Shown: positions 1 through 6,301, counted from the stretch's first letter. The stretch: 14,317 bases of DNA from Kiritimatiellia bacterium (GCA_017479035.1 JAFVCR010000185.1:1-14317); one strand, 5' to 3'. Notes: generated by a model not told the origin, from the sequence alone. Numbers and translations: made by a program.

Positions 1-71
1 GCGCCGCGGCGCGATGGGACATCGCGCCCTACCATATTATCGCAACGCGACGTCCCATCGCGCCCTGCCAA
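1..71. repeat. Compound inverted/direct repeat at the left edge
   Basis: Bases 9-16 (GCGCGATG) and 20-27 (CATCGCGC) form a perfect 8-bp hairpin with a 3-base loop. Bases 9-20 (GCGCGATGGGAC) are also perfectly complementary to 52-63, so two alternative folds compete. A 15-base direct repeat (CATCGCGCCCTNCCA, one mismatch) occurs at 20-34 and 56-70. The block lies directly after the stop codon of the PEP-CTERM gene. It lacks a T-rich tail, so it is not a clear intrinsic terminator. A dispersed repeat element that may also stabilise the 3' end of the transcript is the likeliest reading. The element may continue beyond the window. Confidence 0.6.
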
Positions 72-632
72 TTAACGTTGCTTCCTCTTCAAGGCAACCA
101 TCGCCGCCCCGACAAGCATCAACACGCCGCTCGTAGGCTCGGGCGTATCCGTATCCGGAGTATCCGGCGGCGGAGTGCTACCGCTGAATGCCGTCGCAAC
201 ACTAACAGTTACTGTCTCGTCGAAATCCGCCATAGTCCCAGCACTTTCTGCCGTTGATGTGGTACCGGAAACCTTATCTGTAGTGTAGTAATTATCGCCA
301 GAAACAATTACTGCGTACAAATCCGTCGAAACACCCGCAGCAGAGATGTCTGGCAATTGAAGAGAAGCGGCGGCAACGCCACGACCATTGGCGGTATCGC
401 TGCTCCATTTCAACGAACTTCCAGCCACTGCAGTAGCGAATGCAGATCCGCTTGCCGCATTGCCAAGAAGTCCTTGTACCGTAGTTGCATCGGACAGCAG
501 AAATACATATACCGTTGCATTTGGTGCTGCATCGTTCCAATCGCGCTCGGTAGTCCACTCCACGAATGCACCATGTGCATTCGCAACCATAAACGCCCCT
601 AAGAGGGCAAACATGATTTTCTTCATTTTCAT
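72..632 (-). CDS. PEP-CTERM sorting domain protein, small, secreted
   Basis: The 186-residue product has an N-terminal signal peptide (MKKIMFALLGAFMVANAHG, then AFVEW). Its C-terminus is a PEP-CTERM signal: a proline/threonine/aspartate spacer (TPPPDTPDTDT), the motif PEPTSG at about residues 164-169, a hydrophobic stretch and a basic end (KRKQR). PEP-CTERM proteins are exported by Sec and processed by an exosortase in bacteria that make extracellular polysaccharide. No exosortase lies in this window. The middle region (about residues 22-160) is low in cysteine, rich in Thr/Ser/Ala, and I do not recognise it. Two in-frame ATGs compete: the AAAGG sequence lies 3 bases before ATG 632 but 9 bases before ATG 626, so 626 (MKKIMF...) is the better start and gives 184 residues. 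The gene follows the 268-residue secreted protein by 99 bases and may be cotranscribed with it. Confidence 0.85.
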   Translation of the reverse strand: MKMKKIMFALLGAFMVANAHGAFVEWTTERDWNDAAPNATVYVFLLSDATTVQGLLGNAASGSAFATAVAGSSLKWSSDTANGRGVAAASLQLPDISAAGVSTDLYAVIVSGDNYYTTDKVSGTTSTAESAGTMADFDETVTVSVATAFSGSTPPPDTPDTDTPEPTSGVLMLVGAAMVALKRKQR

Positions 633-731
633 TTTCCTTTGTTTTCCGTTTTCCCGGATATTCCGGTCGTCCCGTATTCTCCGGCAAATTGATGTCCTGT
701 TGCTATGTGCAAACGCACACTCGCTATCGTC
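633..731. other. 99-base intergenic gap between two secreted-protein genes
   Basis: The gap contains an imperfect direct repeat on the minus strand (CCGGAGAATACGGGA and CCGGAATATCCGGGA) and a weak 5-bp hairpin TGTGC-GTTT-GCACA just after the upstream stop. No T-tailed terminator and no convincing promoter is visible, so read-through from the 268-residue gene into the PEP-CTERM gene is plausible. Confidence 0.3.
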
Positions 732-1538
732 TTAATTCAGCGGGTTTTCAAACTCTACTGTCACGTTCTCGCTACCAGTGGGAAGAATCACCCAGAAACC
801 TTTGCCTGCAGGCACAAGAACATCAGTATCTACTACCAAATCGCCTCGTACATTAGCCCACCCTTCGACATCGTCATTGGCATCTTCATCGTATGCATCG
901 GTGACATAGTAATATCTCGAATACCCTTCGCCCTCTGTATAAACAGCAATTTGCGGTGCCGATGCGTTGCGATTTCTCCATAGAGACGGAGTCAGGGTCG
1001 AGCCAAAAGTCACACTACCAAGCGTTAAATCCGCAGGATAAGGAGAGGAAACCATCGTGTAGCCAGCAACGCAAGATTGCGAGATGTCCGCTGCCGTTGC
1101 AACTTGCCCAGAGAATGTTATAGCACCAGATTCTTGAGCCGGGCAAATCACCCAAACAGCCGTTGATGCATTGACATTTATTTCGGACACCAAATCGCCG
1201 CGTCCGTCTGCCCACCCTTCGACATCGTCACCGGAATCTTCATCGTATGCTTCGGTGAGATAATAGTACCTTGCATAACCTTCTCCTTCGGTATAAATAG
1301 CAATCTGGGGTGCCGCAGTTGTGCGATCACGAAATTTTGCCGCTGTGAAGTCGCCTTTGATGTAGTCGAGGAGATTCACGGTTGTATCAGTTGCGCCTGG
1401 CGTGACGAACTGCGTACCAATCATAGAATATCCTACCGGCAACTCTCCCTGGTTGATATATCCAACCACCCCGGAACTTACGCCCATTGCAACCCCTGCA
1501 AGACCTGCTGCCGAGGCTAAAACCATCAGTTTTTTCAT
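732..1538 (-). CDS. Secreted protein with internally duplicated ~105-residue module
   Basis: This 268-residue protein has a signal peptide (MKKLMVLASAAGLAGVAMG) and no other membrane segment. I do not recognise a named family. The body is two tandem copies of one module, about residues 36-145 and 159-263. The core of each copy (68-117 and 186-235) agrees at 36 of 50 positions, including APQIAxYTEGEGYxRYYY and DDVEGWA..RGDLV. Each copy ends with a W-containing strand (AVWVICP, GFWVILP). The aromatic and acidic-rich core suggests a beta-sandwich type surface or adhesion module, but this is inference. The start at ATG 1538 is supported by GGAG 8 bases upstream. It is separated from recN by an intrinsic terminator, so it should have its own promoter; I found no convincing -35/-10 pair in the 113 bases between terminator tail and start. 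The PEP-CTERM gene lies 99 bases downstream. Confidence 0.8.
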   Translation of the reverse strand: MKKLMVLASAAGLAGVAMGVSSGVVGYINQGELPVGYSMIGTQFVTPGATDTTVNLLDYIKGDFTAAKFRDRTTAAPQIAIYTEGEGYARYYYLTEAYDEDSGDDVEGWADGRGDLVSEINVNASTAVWVICPAQESGAITFSGQVATAADISQSCVAGYTMVSSPYPADLTLGSVTFGSTLTPSLWRNRNASAPQIAVYTEGEGYSRYYYVTDAYDEDANDDVEGWANVRGDLVVDTDVLVPAGKGFWVILPTGSENVTVEFENPLN

Positions 1539-1651
1539 TTTCCCGTCTCCGTAGGGAGGCAGACAGGGATTTTGCGGAATTTAATGTAAAGAACGGGAAA
1601 AGATGGCACATAGGGACAAATCGGCGCAGATAAGATTGCCGTTCAAATCCT

Positions 1652-1689
1652 ATAAAACAAACCCCTGCCGGGAACGATTCGGGCAGGGG
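1652..1689 (-). terminator. Intrinsic terminator of the gspIJK-recN unit
   Basis: On the minus strand an 8-bp perfect stem CCCCTGCC / GGCAGGGG (1689-1682 with 1669-1662) encloses a 12-base loop and is followed by TTTGTTTTAT (1661-1652). It begins 30 bases after the recN stop codon. Its position and tail fit a Rho-independent terminator closing the operon and insulating the next gene. Confidence 0.88.
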
Positions 1690-1718
1690 AGCGACAGGCG
1701 GGAAGATGCGAACTGGGA

Positions 1719-3353
1719 TCAAGTGGAGGCCAGAAGATCGCGTGCATGGGTTATGGCGGACGAGGTGGAGGAGCCAAGCATGCGGGAGATTTCCATTACG
1801 CGGGCCTCGCCGGATATGGGTGTGACAGACGTGCGGGTGCGGCCGCCGGAGACGTGTTTTTCCACGAGCAAATGATGCTGGGCGAATACGGCGCTTTGCG
1901 GAAGATGCGTGATGGCAATGACCTGATGATGGCGGGCGGTCTCGCGCAATTTTTCGCCAACGGCGCGGCCGGTTTCGCCGCCGATGTTGGCATCGATTTC
2001 GTCGAAGACGAGAGTGGGTGTGGCATCGGCGGAGGCAAGAGTGGTTTTCACTGCGAGCATGATGCGCGCGGTTTCGCCAGATGATGCGATTTCCGCAAGC
2101 GGCCGCATGCCCTCGCCGGGGTTGGGAGCGAAGAGATATGATATGCTGTCGCAACCATCGGCCTCGGGGGATTTGGGAGAAAAAGCAACCTCGAAGGCGG
2201 CCTGCCGGAAGCCGAGGTCGCGCATATGCCGGACGACTGCAGCGGCCAGGCGCGATGCGGCGGCGCGGCGGCGGGACGTCAATTCCGCGCCGAGGGCGAG
2301 GACCTCTTTTTCCTGTGCGGCAATGGCGGATGCAAGTGCACGGAGATTTTCTTCGCGGTGTTCGAGATTGTCGAGTTCACGTTCGCGGGCGGCGAGAAAC
2401 GGAGGGAAATCCGCAGCGGCGCGCAAGCCGTATTTGCGTTTGAGGCATTGAACGAGCGATAGACGTTCGTCGAGCGTGGCAAGGAGATCTTCATCGGTGT
2501 CGATGCCGGATGCGGAGGAGGAAACGTCGCGGAGGAGTTCTTGTATTTCGGTGGAAATGTCCTTGGCGCGTTCGAGCCATTCTGCGGCAGGTGCGTGATA
2601 GCGGGCGATTTCACGCAATGAGGAAATCGCGGAAGGAAGATCGCATGCATCAAGGGACTGGACAACGGAGGTAGAAAGCTCGATGATCTGCGCGGCATGC
2701 GCTGCGGCGGCGTGGCGGGAGGGAAGATCGGTATCGTCAGTCTCGTCGATTGCGGCGGCGCGGAGTTCCTCCACAGTGAAACGCAGCGCGTCGATGCCGA
2801 ATGCGGGAGCGGCGGATTCGAGTTGCGCGAGTTCTGCGCGGAGGTCTGCCAAACGCCGCCACGCATCGGAATATCCGGGATGGTCTATGCCGCCGAATGC
2901 ATCAAGGAGATTGCGCTGAACGGGCTCGAGGAGCAAGGTGTGGTTGTCCTGCGGGCCGTGGATGTCGGCAAGGAGTGCGCCAAGAGCACGAAGGGTCGAT
3001 ACAGTAGTGGCGGCATCGTTGACCCGTGCGCGGCCTGCGCCGACAGGCGAGAGAGTGCGGCGGATCAACAGGAGGCCGTCTTCGCATTCGGGCAGGCCAG
3101 CATCGGCGAGTAGCGCGTCGGCGCGGGATTCCACTGCGGGCGGGAGGAAGAATTCGGCTTCGATCTTTGCCTCCTTTGCGCCGTCGCGGACGGCATCGGA
3201 CGAGATGCGCGCGCCGAGTGCGGCTTTGAGTGCGAGCAGCAAAACCGATTTACCCGCGCCGGTTTCGCCAGTGATGATGTTGAGGCCGGGCTCGAATGCG
3301 GCTTCGGCGGATTCGACCACGGCGAGGTTTTCCACTTTGAGACGTGTGAGCAT
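1719..3353 (-). CDS. recN: DNA repair protein RecN
   Basis: The 544-residue product matches RecN in length (E. coli RecN is 553 residues) and layout. RecN is a cytosolic SMC-like ATPase that acts in recombinational repair of double-strand breaks. The N-terminus LTRLKVENLAVVESAE leads to the Walker A motif GETGAGKS at residues 29-36. The family motif DIHGPQDNHTLL follows in the N-terminal half. A long charged, helical and probably coiled-coil middle comes next. Near the C-terminus are the ABC signature ASSGETARIML (about 423-433; the family norm is SGGE, so one Gly is Ser) and Walker B TLVFDEIDANIGG with D451 and E452, then the switch ITHLPQ. The start is only 3 bases after the gspK stop, with AGGAGGA 10 bases upstream inside gspK, so translation is probably coupled. 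Finding recN at the end of a pseudopilin operon is unusual. Confidence 0.95.
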   Translation of the reverse strand: MLTRLKVENLAVVESAEAAFEPGLNIITGETGAGKSVLLLALKAALGARISSDAVRDGAKEAKIEAEFFLPPAVESRADALLADAGLPECEDGLLLIRRTLSPVGAGRARVNDAATTVSTLRALGALLADIHGPQDNHTLLLEPVQRNLLDAFGGIDHPGYSDAWRRLADLRAELAQLESAAPAFGIDALRFTVEELRAAAIDETDDTDLPSRHAAAAHAAQIIELSTSVVQSLDACDLPSAISSLREIARYHAPAAEWLERAKDISTEIQELLRDVSSSASGIDTDEDLLATLDERLSLVQCLKRKYGLRAAADFPPFLAARERELDNLEHREENLRALASAIAAQEKEVLALGAELTSRRRAAASRLAAAVVRHMRDLGFRQAAFEVAFSPKSPEADGCDSISYLFAPNPGEGMRPLAEIASSGETARIMLAVKTTLASADATPTLVFDEIDANIGGETGRAVGEKLRETARHHQVIAITHLPQSAVFAQHHLLVEKHVSGGRTRTSVTPISGEARVMEISRMLGSSTSSAITHARDLLAST

Positions 3354-3356
3354 TGA

Positions 3357-4634
3357 TCAGGGGTCCTCCTGCCAACGAATGTATTTTATCTTGCCGTCTT
3401 CCACGCGCGCGATAGCCTTGATGGTGTGTGTGATGTCGCCCTTTTTACCGGTGATGGCCACATCGAAATTGCCGGAGGTGGAAGAAGTATCGAACGTGAG
3501 GTATTGCGCCGCCGCCGCATCGATCTGCTCGGAAAGACGATTCTGTAGATCGGCGAAATTCTTGAAGTGGCCGTAGTCGTCATCGCTGAGGGATTTCTTT
3601 TCGTCGGGGTCGGGCTCTTCGCGCATTTCGAGGATTGCATCGACAATGTCGGATGCGGCTTCCGGATCGTCTGGGTCGCCAATGCCGGGAACGGTGAGGA
3701 GCACTTTGCGGCTTGCGGCGTTGACAGGAATTTTGTTGTTGCCGTAAACGGTCAAAACATCAAGAATAGGCAACACGCGGATTTGGTCGCTTTCCTTTTC
3801 TTCCGGATTGATCACGCCGCCGGTGAGGACCACGGGATAATCGCGGAAACCTTTTACCTTGGCGAGTTCTTCGAGGTCGGTGATTTCGCCATTGCGCGGC
3901 TTGTAGTGTTTCTCGCCGTCGCGGTATTCGAGTTCGTCGCGGTAGTAGGCCTGTTCGCCGCCCACGCCTTCACCCTGCGCCGAGACGGAATCGTCGTCGT
4001 CGCGCCAATCGTTCCACGAACATATCAGCTCGTCCCAGTAATCGTCGGGAATGCCGCACGCGCTGAAGATGTTTTCCCAGATGGTGCGATAGTTGGCATC
4101 GCCGCCGGAATAGAGATTGTTGATGTTCCAGCCTTGCGCTTCCATGAATTTGATGCTGATCGTAACGCTGCCGCCTTCGGGGTCAAGCCAATCGAGTTCG
4201 ATCGGCTCGGTGGTGACGGCGGAGGAGAACTTGAGGTCACGCTCTTCGCGCAGCCATTTGTTTTCCTCCATTTTTTCCTGGATGTCCTCGATGGTTTCGT
4301 CTTCGGGCGGTTCGGTTACATCGTTGTAGTTGAGCATGATCGTCTCTGCGATTGCCACGCCCGCCTTGGTGAGATTGTCCACATGCGTCCGGTTGCGCAC
4401 ATATACATTCACGCTGGCCTGCAAACGCGCGTCCACGGCGAAATTCATTATGAACACGCCAAGCACCATTATCACCCACAACGCTATCAAAAGCGCGCTG
4501 CCGCGCTTCTTCGATTTCAACGCAGCATCTCCGCAGAATGCCGCAGAATGGTTGCTCGGCGTAGCCGGACAACCGTGTCTCTGCGTTCTTTGCGGAGAGG
4601 CTGCGTTCTCTGCATTGAAATCGAAGATACTCAT
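3357..4634 (-). CDS. gspK: GspK-like minor pseudopilin (type II secretion/pilus-like)
   Basis: From ATG 4634 the product has 425 residues. A prepilin-type segment KSKKRG/SALLIALWVIMVLGVFIMNF places the peptidase cleavage after Gly45, and the mature chain lacks Glu at position 5, as is known for GspK. The rest fits GspK: an acidic loop (SWNDWRDDDDSVSAQGEG), PRNGEITDLEELAKVKGF, and IPVNAASRKVLLTVPGIG resembling the helix-hairpin-helix-like part. GspK caps the pseudopilus with GspI and GspJ in characterised systems. The first 38 codons are odd: they are encoded by a compound palindrome. TTG 4520 is a strong alternative start, with GGAG 8 bases upstream, giving 387 residues and a normal short leader (LKSKKRG). 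ATG 4634 overlaps the gspJ stop as ATGA and has GGAGGAGGAG 10 bases upstream, so both starts are credible. Confidence 0.87.
   Translation of the reverse strand: MSIFDFNAENAASPQRTQRHGCPATPSNHSAAFCGDAALKSKKRGSALLIALWVIMVLGVFIMNFAVDARLQASVNVYVRNRTHVDNLTKAGVAIAETIMLNYNDVTEPPEDETIEDIQEKMEENKWLREERDLKFSSAVTTEPIELDWLDPEGGSVTISIKFMEAQGWNINNLYSGGDANYRTIWENIFSACGIPDDYWDELICSWNDWRDDDDSVSAQGEGVGGEQAYYRDELEYRDGEKHYKPRNGEITDLEELAKVKGFRDYPVVLTGGVINPEEKESDQIRVLPILDVLTVYGNNKIPVNAASRKVLLTVPGIGDPDDPEAASDIVDAILEMREEPDPDEKKSLSDDDYGHFKNFADLQNRLSEQIDAAAAQYLTFDTSSTSGNFDVAITGKKGDITHTIKAIARVEDGKIKYIRWQEDP
4508..4627. repeat. Compound palindrome in the gspJ-gspK junction
   Basis: Bases 4508-4525 pair with 4610-4627 (18 bp; the one difference is a G-U pair in the minus-strand RNA). 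Bases 4526-4535 pair with 4591-4600 (one mismatch), with a 9-base bulge at 4601-4609. The loop holds an inner hairpin, GGTTG 4550-4554 with CAACC 4570-4574 around CGGC/GCCG, and a perfect tandem duplication of CCGCAGAATG at 4531-4550. Parts resemble the CGCAGAG-type repeats at 6091-6126 and 14013-14040. All of it is open in the gspK frame and would encode residues 4-42 or so of the long form. The inner arm of the palindrome carries the GGAG that would serve the alternative TTG start. Confidence 0.85.
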
Positions 4635-5479
4635 GGCGGCGGGGCTCCTCCTCCACCCGGCGGCGGGGGTTGACCGCCGCCGCCCGCACCGCCGCGCGGG
4701 CGGTTTCGTTCACGGTCGTTGTCGCTTTCCTGTTCTTTCGCGCCGTTCTGGCTCAAGTCCCAAAGAGGGATTTCCACCACGCGGCGTATGCGCACCGGAT
4801 CGCCGCGCGGCTCGGTTGGCTCCATCGTGAAAGTGAGTTCCACGGCGCGGGGAATGGCGTTGGATGTGATCCATTCGTCCTGCCAGTTGGGGGTGCCGTC
4901 GTCGTTGTAAGGCGTGGCTTTGTCCAGCACGCGGCAGTTGAAACCCTGCACGCCCGTTACGAGAACATACGGCTCGAACACGTCGTCGTCATCAAAGTCG
5001 TAATCCTCGCGATCCTCTTCTGCGATGAGATCCAGCTGCCCGGCCTTTACCCACAGCCCGCCGGGATTGTCGCCTTCGGCCGGCTGCGCCCATACGCGGA
5101 CGGTGTGCGGGGTCTCGCGCAGAATTGAACGCGTGCCGATGATCGCGCTGCCGAGTTTCGTCCATTGTATCATGTCGCACGAATCGTCCGCATCGCCGTC
5201 ATCGATGAGCATAAAGCCGTAGGTGTTGTCGTTCACGTTGCCCGAAGTGGGGCACCACGCGCTGCGCAACGCGCTCACTACCTGGTTGAGAGCATAGTCG
5301 GCGCGCTGCATTTTGTCTGCGGTTTCGGTGGATACCGTCCATGCGCGCACCACCGTACTGAACGTGAAGAAACACACGAAACTCATTATCGCCAGCAGCA
5401 CCGTGGCCAGCATCACCTCCACCAGCGTGAAGCCGCCTCGTTTGCGCAGACCATGCCCGAGATGTTGCCGCCGCTTCAT
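4631..5479 (-). CDS. gspJ: GspJ-like minor pseudopilin with Gly/Pro-rich tail
   Basis: The 282-residue product begins with a basic leader MKRRQHLGHGLRKRGG and the prepilin motif FTLVEVMLATVLLAI, giving cleavage after Gly16 and Glu at +5. The helix continues into the usual N-terminal alpha helix (ADKMQRADYALNQVVSALRSAW). The globular part carries GspJ-like features, including repeated beta segments ending in the RAVELTFTM and RRVVEIPLW strands. GspJ belongs to the pseudopilus tip complex of type II secretion. ATG 5479 was chosen because it overlaps the gspI stop as ATGA and has GGAGG 8 bases upstream. The last 35 residues are a charged then glycine/proline-rich tail (GGAGGGGQPPPPGGGGAPPP), unusual for the family; its codons also form the GGAGGAGGAG ribosome site of the next gene. 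Assignment to J rather than another minor pseudopilin rests on gene order and size. Confidence 0.85.
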   Translation of the reverse strand: MKRRQHLGHGLRKRGGFTLVEVMLATVLLAIMSFVCFFTFSTVVRAWTVSTETADKMQRADYALNQVVSALRSAWCPTSGNVNDNTYGFMLIDDGDADDSCDMIQWTKLGSAIIGTRSILRETPHTVRVWAQPAEGDNPGGLWVKAGQLDLIAEEDREDYDFDDDDVFEPYVLVTGVQGFNCRVLDKATPYNDDGTPNWQDEWITSNAIPRAVELTFTMEPTEPRGDPVRIRRVVEIPLWDLSQNGAKEQESDNDRERNRPRGGAGGGGQPPPPGGGGAPPP

Positions 5480-5985
5480 TTGTCTTTCCTCCACAGGCGG
5501 ATCACGGTCTCTTCGTCTTTCTTGCCGCCGTAGCGGTCGCCTCCCCACTTGACCGTTGTGCGCAGAGTGTAGAGGTTGCCGTTGCGCTTGAGTTCGTCTT
5601 CGTGCTCCATCACGCGGCCGTCGCCGGACTCCTTGTATTCGTCCACGCTGCGCTCGAACGTATAACCTGCAAGGTCTTCGCGTTCCTGGCGCGTGAGGTC
5701 GAGTTCGATTTCGTCGGCAAGTTCAAGCGCATCGGTGGCGGGGATGTTGAGCAGGTCGTTGTCCAACGGATCGTCCGTCACCTTTTCACTTAACGGAACT
5801 GGATGCGCCATCTCGCCGAGATTGAGGACGTATTGCGCCGTCTCGAACCGCCGGCTCGCCGTCATCAGCCGCTGGCATGTCATCATCGCCTGCAACAGCC
5901 CGAAGAGACTCACCGACAGAACAACCGTCGCAATGAGCACTTCCACCAGCGTGAATCCGCCGCGATTTTTCCTTGCCGCAACCAT
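5476..5985 (-). CDS. gspI: GspI-like minor pseudopilin
   Basis: From ATG 5985 the product has 169 residues. It has a 10-residue basic leader MVAARKNRGG, cleavage before FTLVEVLIATVVLSVSLFGLLQ, and Glu at +5, the hallmark of type IV pilin-like proteins. The rest is a short charged globular domain (ELDLTRQEREDLAGYTF, LYTLRTTVKWGG, ETVIRLW). Size and position before GspJ and GspK fit GspI. The start was chosen because a strong -10 box (TAGAAT, 5998-5993) ends 7 bases before ATG 5985; the other in-frame ATG at 5994 overlaps that box and could not be on the transcript. No Shine-Dalgarno with normal spacing precedes 5985, so the mRNA is probably leaderless. The open frame runs further upstream to 6210, but that part only translates dispersed repeats. 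This is the first gene of gspI-gspJ-gspK-recN; the stop overlaps the gspJ start by 4 bases. Confidence 0.85.
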   Translation of the reverse strand: MVAARKNRGGFTLVEVLIATVVLSVSLFGLLQAMMTCQRLMTASRRFETAQYVLNLGEMAHPVPLSEKVTDDPLDNDLLNIPATDALELADEIELDLTRQEREDLAGYTFERSVDEYKESGDGRVMEHEDELKRNGNLYTLRTTVKWGGDRYGGKKDEETVIRLWRKDK

Positions 5986-6021
5986 CCCCCCCATTCTACC
6001 ACAAACCCTTTCCACGCGCAA
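5986..6021 (-). promoter_or_regulatory. Promoter of gspI-J-K-recN, probably leaderless
   Basis: TTGCGC (6021-6016), a 17-base spacer and TAGAAT (5998-5993), extended by TTTGTGG immediately before the -10. Only seven G residues separate the -10 from ATG 5985, so transcription should start within a base or two of the start codon. The box matches the one upstream of the GH3 gene. Confidence 0.72.
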
Positions 6022-6043
6022 GCATTGGTTGCGCGCACGCCCC

Positions 6044-6078
6044 GCAGTGTGCAGTTTGCAGTGTGCAGTGTGCAGTTT
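6044..6078. repeat. GCAGTGT(GCAGTTT) tandem repeat
   Basis: Two copies of GCAGTGTGCAGTTT (6044-6057 and 6065-6078) flank one extra GCAGTGT. The same heptamer pair recurs within this cluster at 6177-6190, 6256-6269 and, inverted, 6286-6315, and again at 14073-14089. It is part of the dispersed repeat cluster between gspI and the GH3 gene. Confidence 0.8.
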
Positions 6079-6090
6079 GTAAAATGCAAT

Positions 6091-6126
6091 CAACGCAGAG
6101 GCGCAGAGATGCAGAGGCGCAGAGAT
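6091..6126. repeat. CGCAGAG-type short repeat
   Basis: A run of CGCAGAG/TGCAGAG units (CAACGCAGAGGCGCAGAGAT, then GCAGAGGCGCAGAGAT). A related run is at 14013-14040, and similar words are built into the palindrome at the start of gspK. Repeats of this kind are scattered through intergenic DNA of many large bacterial genomes; the function is unknown. Confidence 0.75.
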
Positions 6127-6135
6127 TCGAGAGAG

Positions 6136-6190
6136 TGTGTACTGTGGGGGCGCGGGCGTCTCGCCCGCGGAGGGTTTGCAGTGTGCAGTT
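6136..6190. repeat. Dispersed 55-bp GC-hairpin element, copy 1
   Basis: This 55-base unit begins TGTGTACTGTGGGG, contains a perfect 8-bp hairpin CGCGGGCG-TCT-CGCCCGCG (6151-6158 with 6162-6169) and ends TTTGCAGTGTGCAGTT. It differs from copy 2 at only two positions. It has no T-rich tail, so it is not a standard terminator. Confidence 0.88.
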
Positions 6191-6214
6191 CTTGTTAGCA
6201 ATATCCACACCCAC

Positions 6215-6269
6215 TGTGTACTGTGGGGACGCGGGCGTCTCGCCCGCGGAGGATTTGCAGTGTGCAGTT
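6215..6269. repeat. Dispersed 55-bp GC-hairpin element, copy 2
   Basis: Same orientation as copy 1, 24 bases after it. The hairpin is 6230-6237 with 6241-6248. Near identity of 53 of 55 bases shows recent duplication or conversion. Confidence 0.88.
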
Positions 6270-6301
6270 ATGGATGCGGCGCGACAACTGCACACTGCAA
6301 A
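6254..6301. repeat. Perfect 16-bp inverted repeat
   Basis: TTTGCAGTGTGCAGTT (6254-6269) is perfectly complementary to 6286-6301, with a 16-base loop. It is formed by the end of hairpin element copy 2 facing an inverted GCAGTGT array. It lies about 60-100 bases downstream of the GH3 stop codon and could protect or end that transcript, but the minus-strand sequence after it is TCCTCCGC rather than T-rich. Confidence 0.75.

Noticed and set aside
1539..1651. Promoter for the 268-residue gene
   Set aside because: TTAAAT and TTGTCC words occur, but not at acceptable spacing; the TTTGTGG box is absent, so no call was made.
1387..2154. Minus-strand open frame overlapping recN and the 268-residue gene
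   Set aside because: It is out of frame with both genes, spans a terminator and has an arginine-rich nonsense composition.
6136..6269. Possible CRISPR array
   Set aside because: The repeated units are 55 bases, palindromic, only in pairs with unequal gaps and occur at two distant places; there are no spacers or cas genes.
6254..6301. Intrinsic terminator for the GH3 gene
   Set aside because: The hairpin is perfect, but the downstream minus-strand sequence is TCCTCCGC, not T-rich, so I list it only as an inverted repeat.
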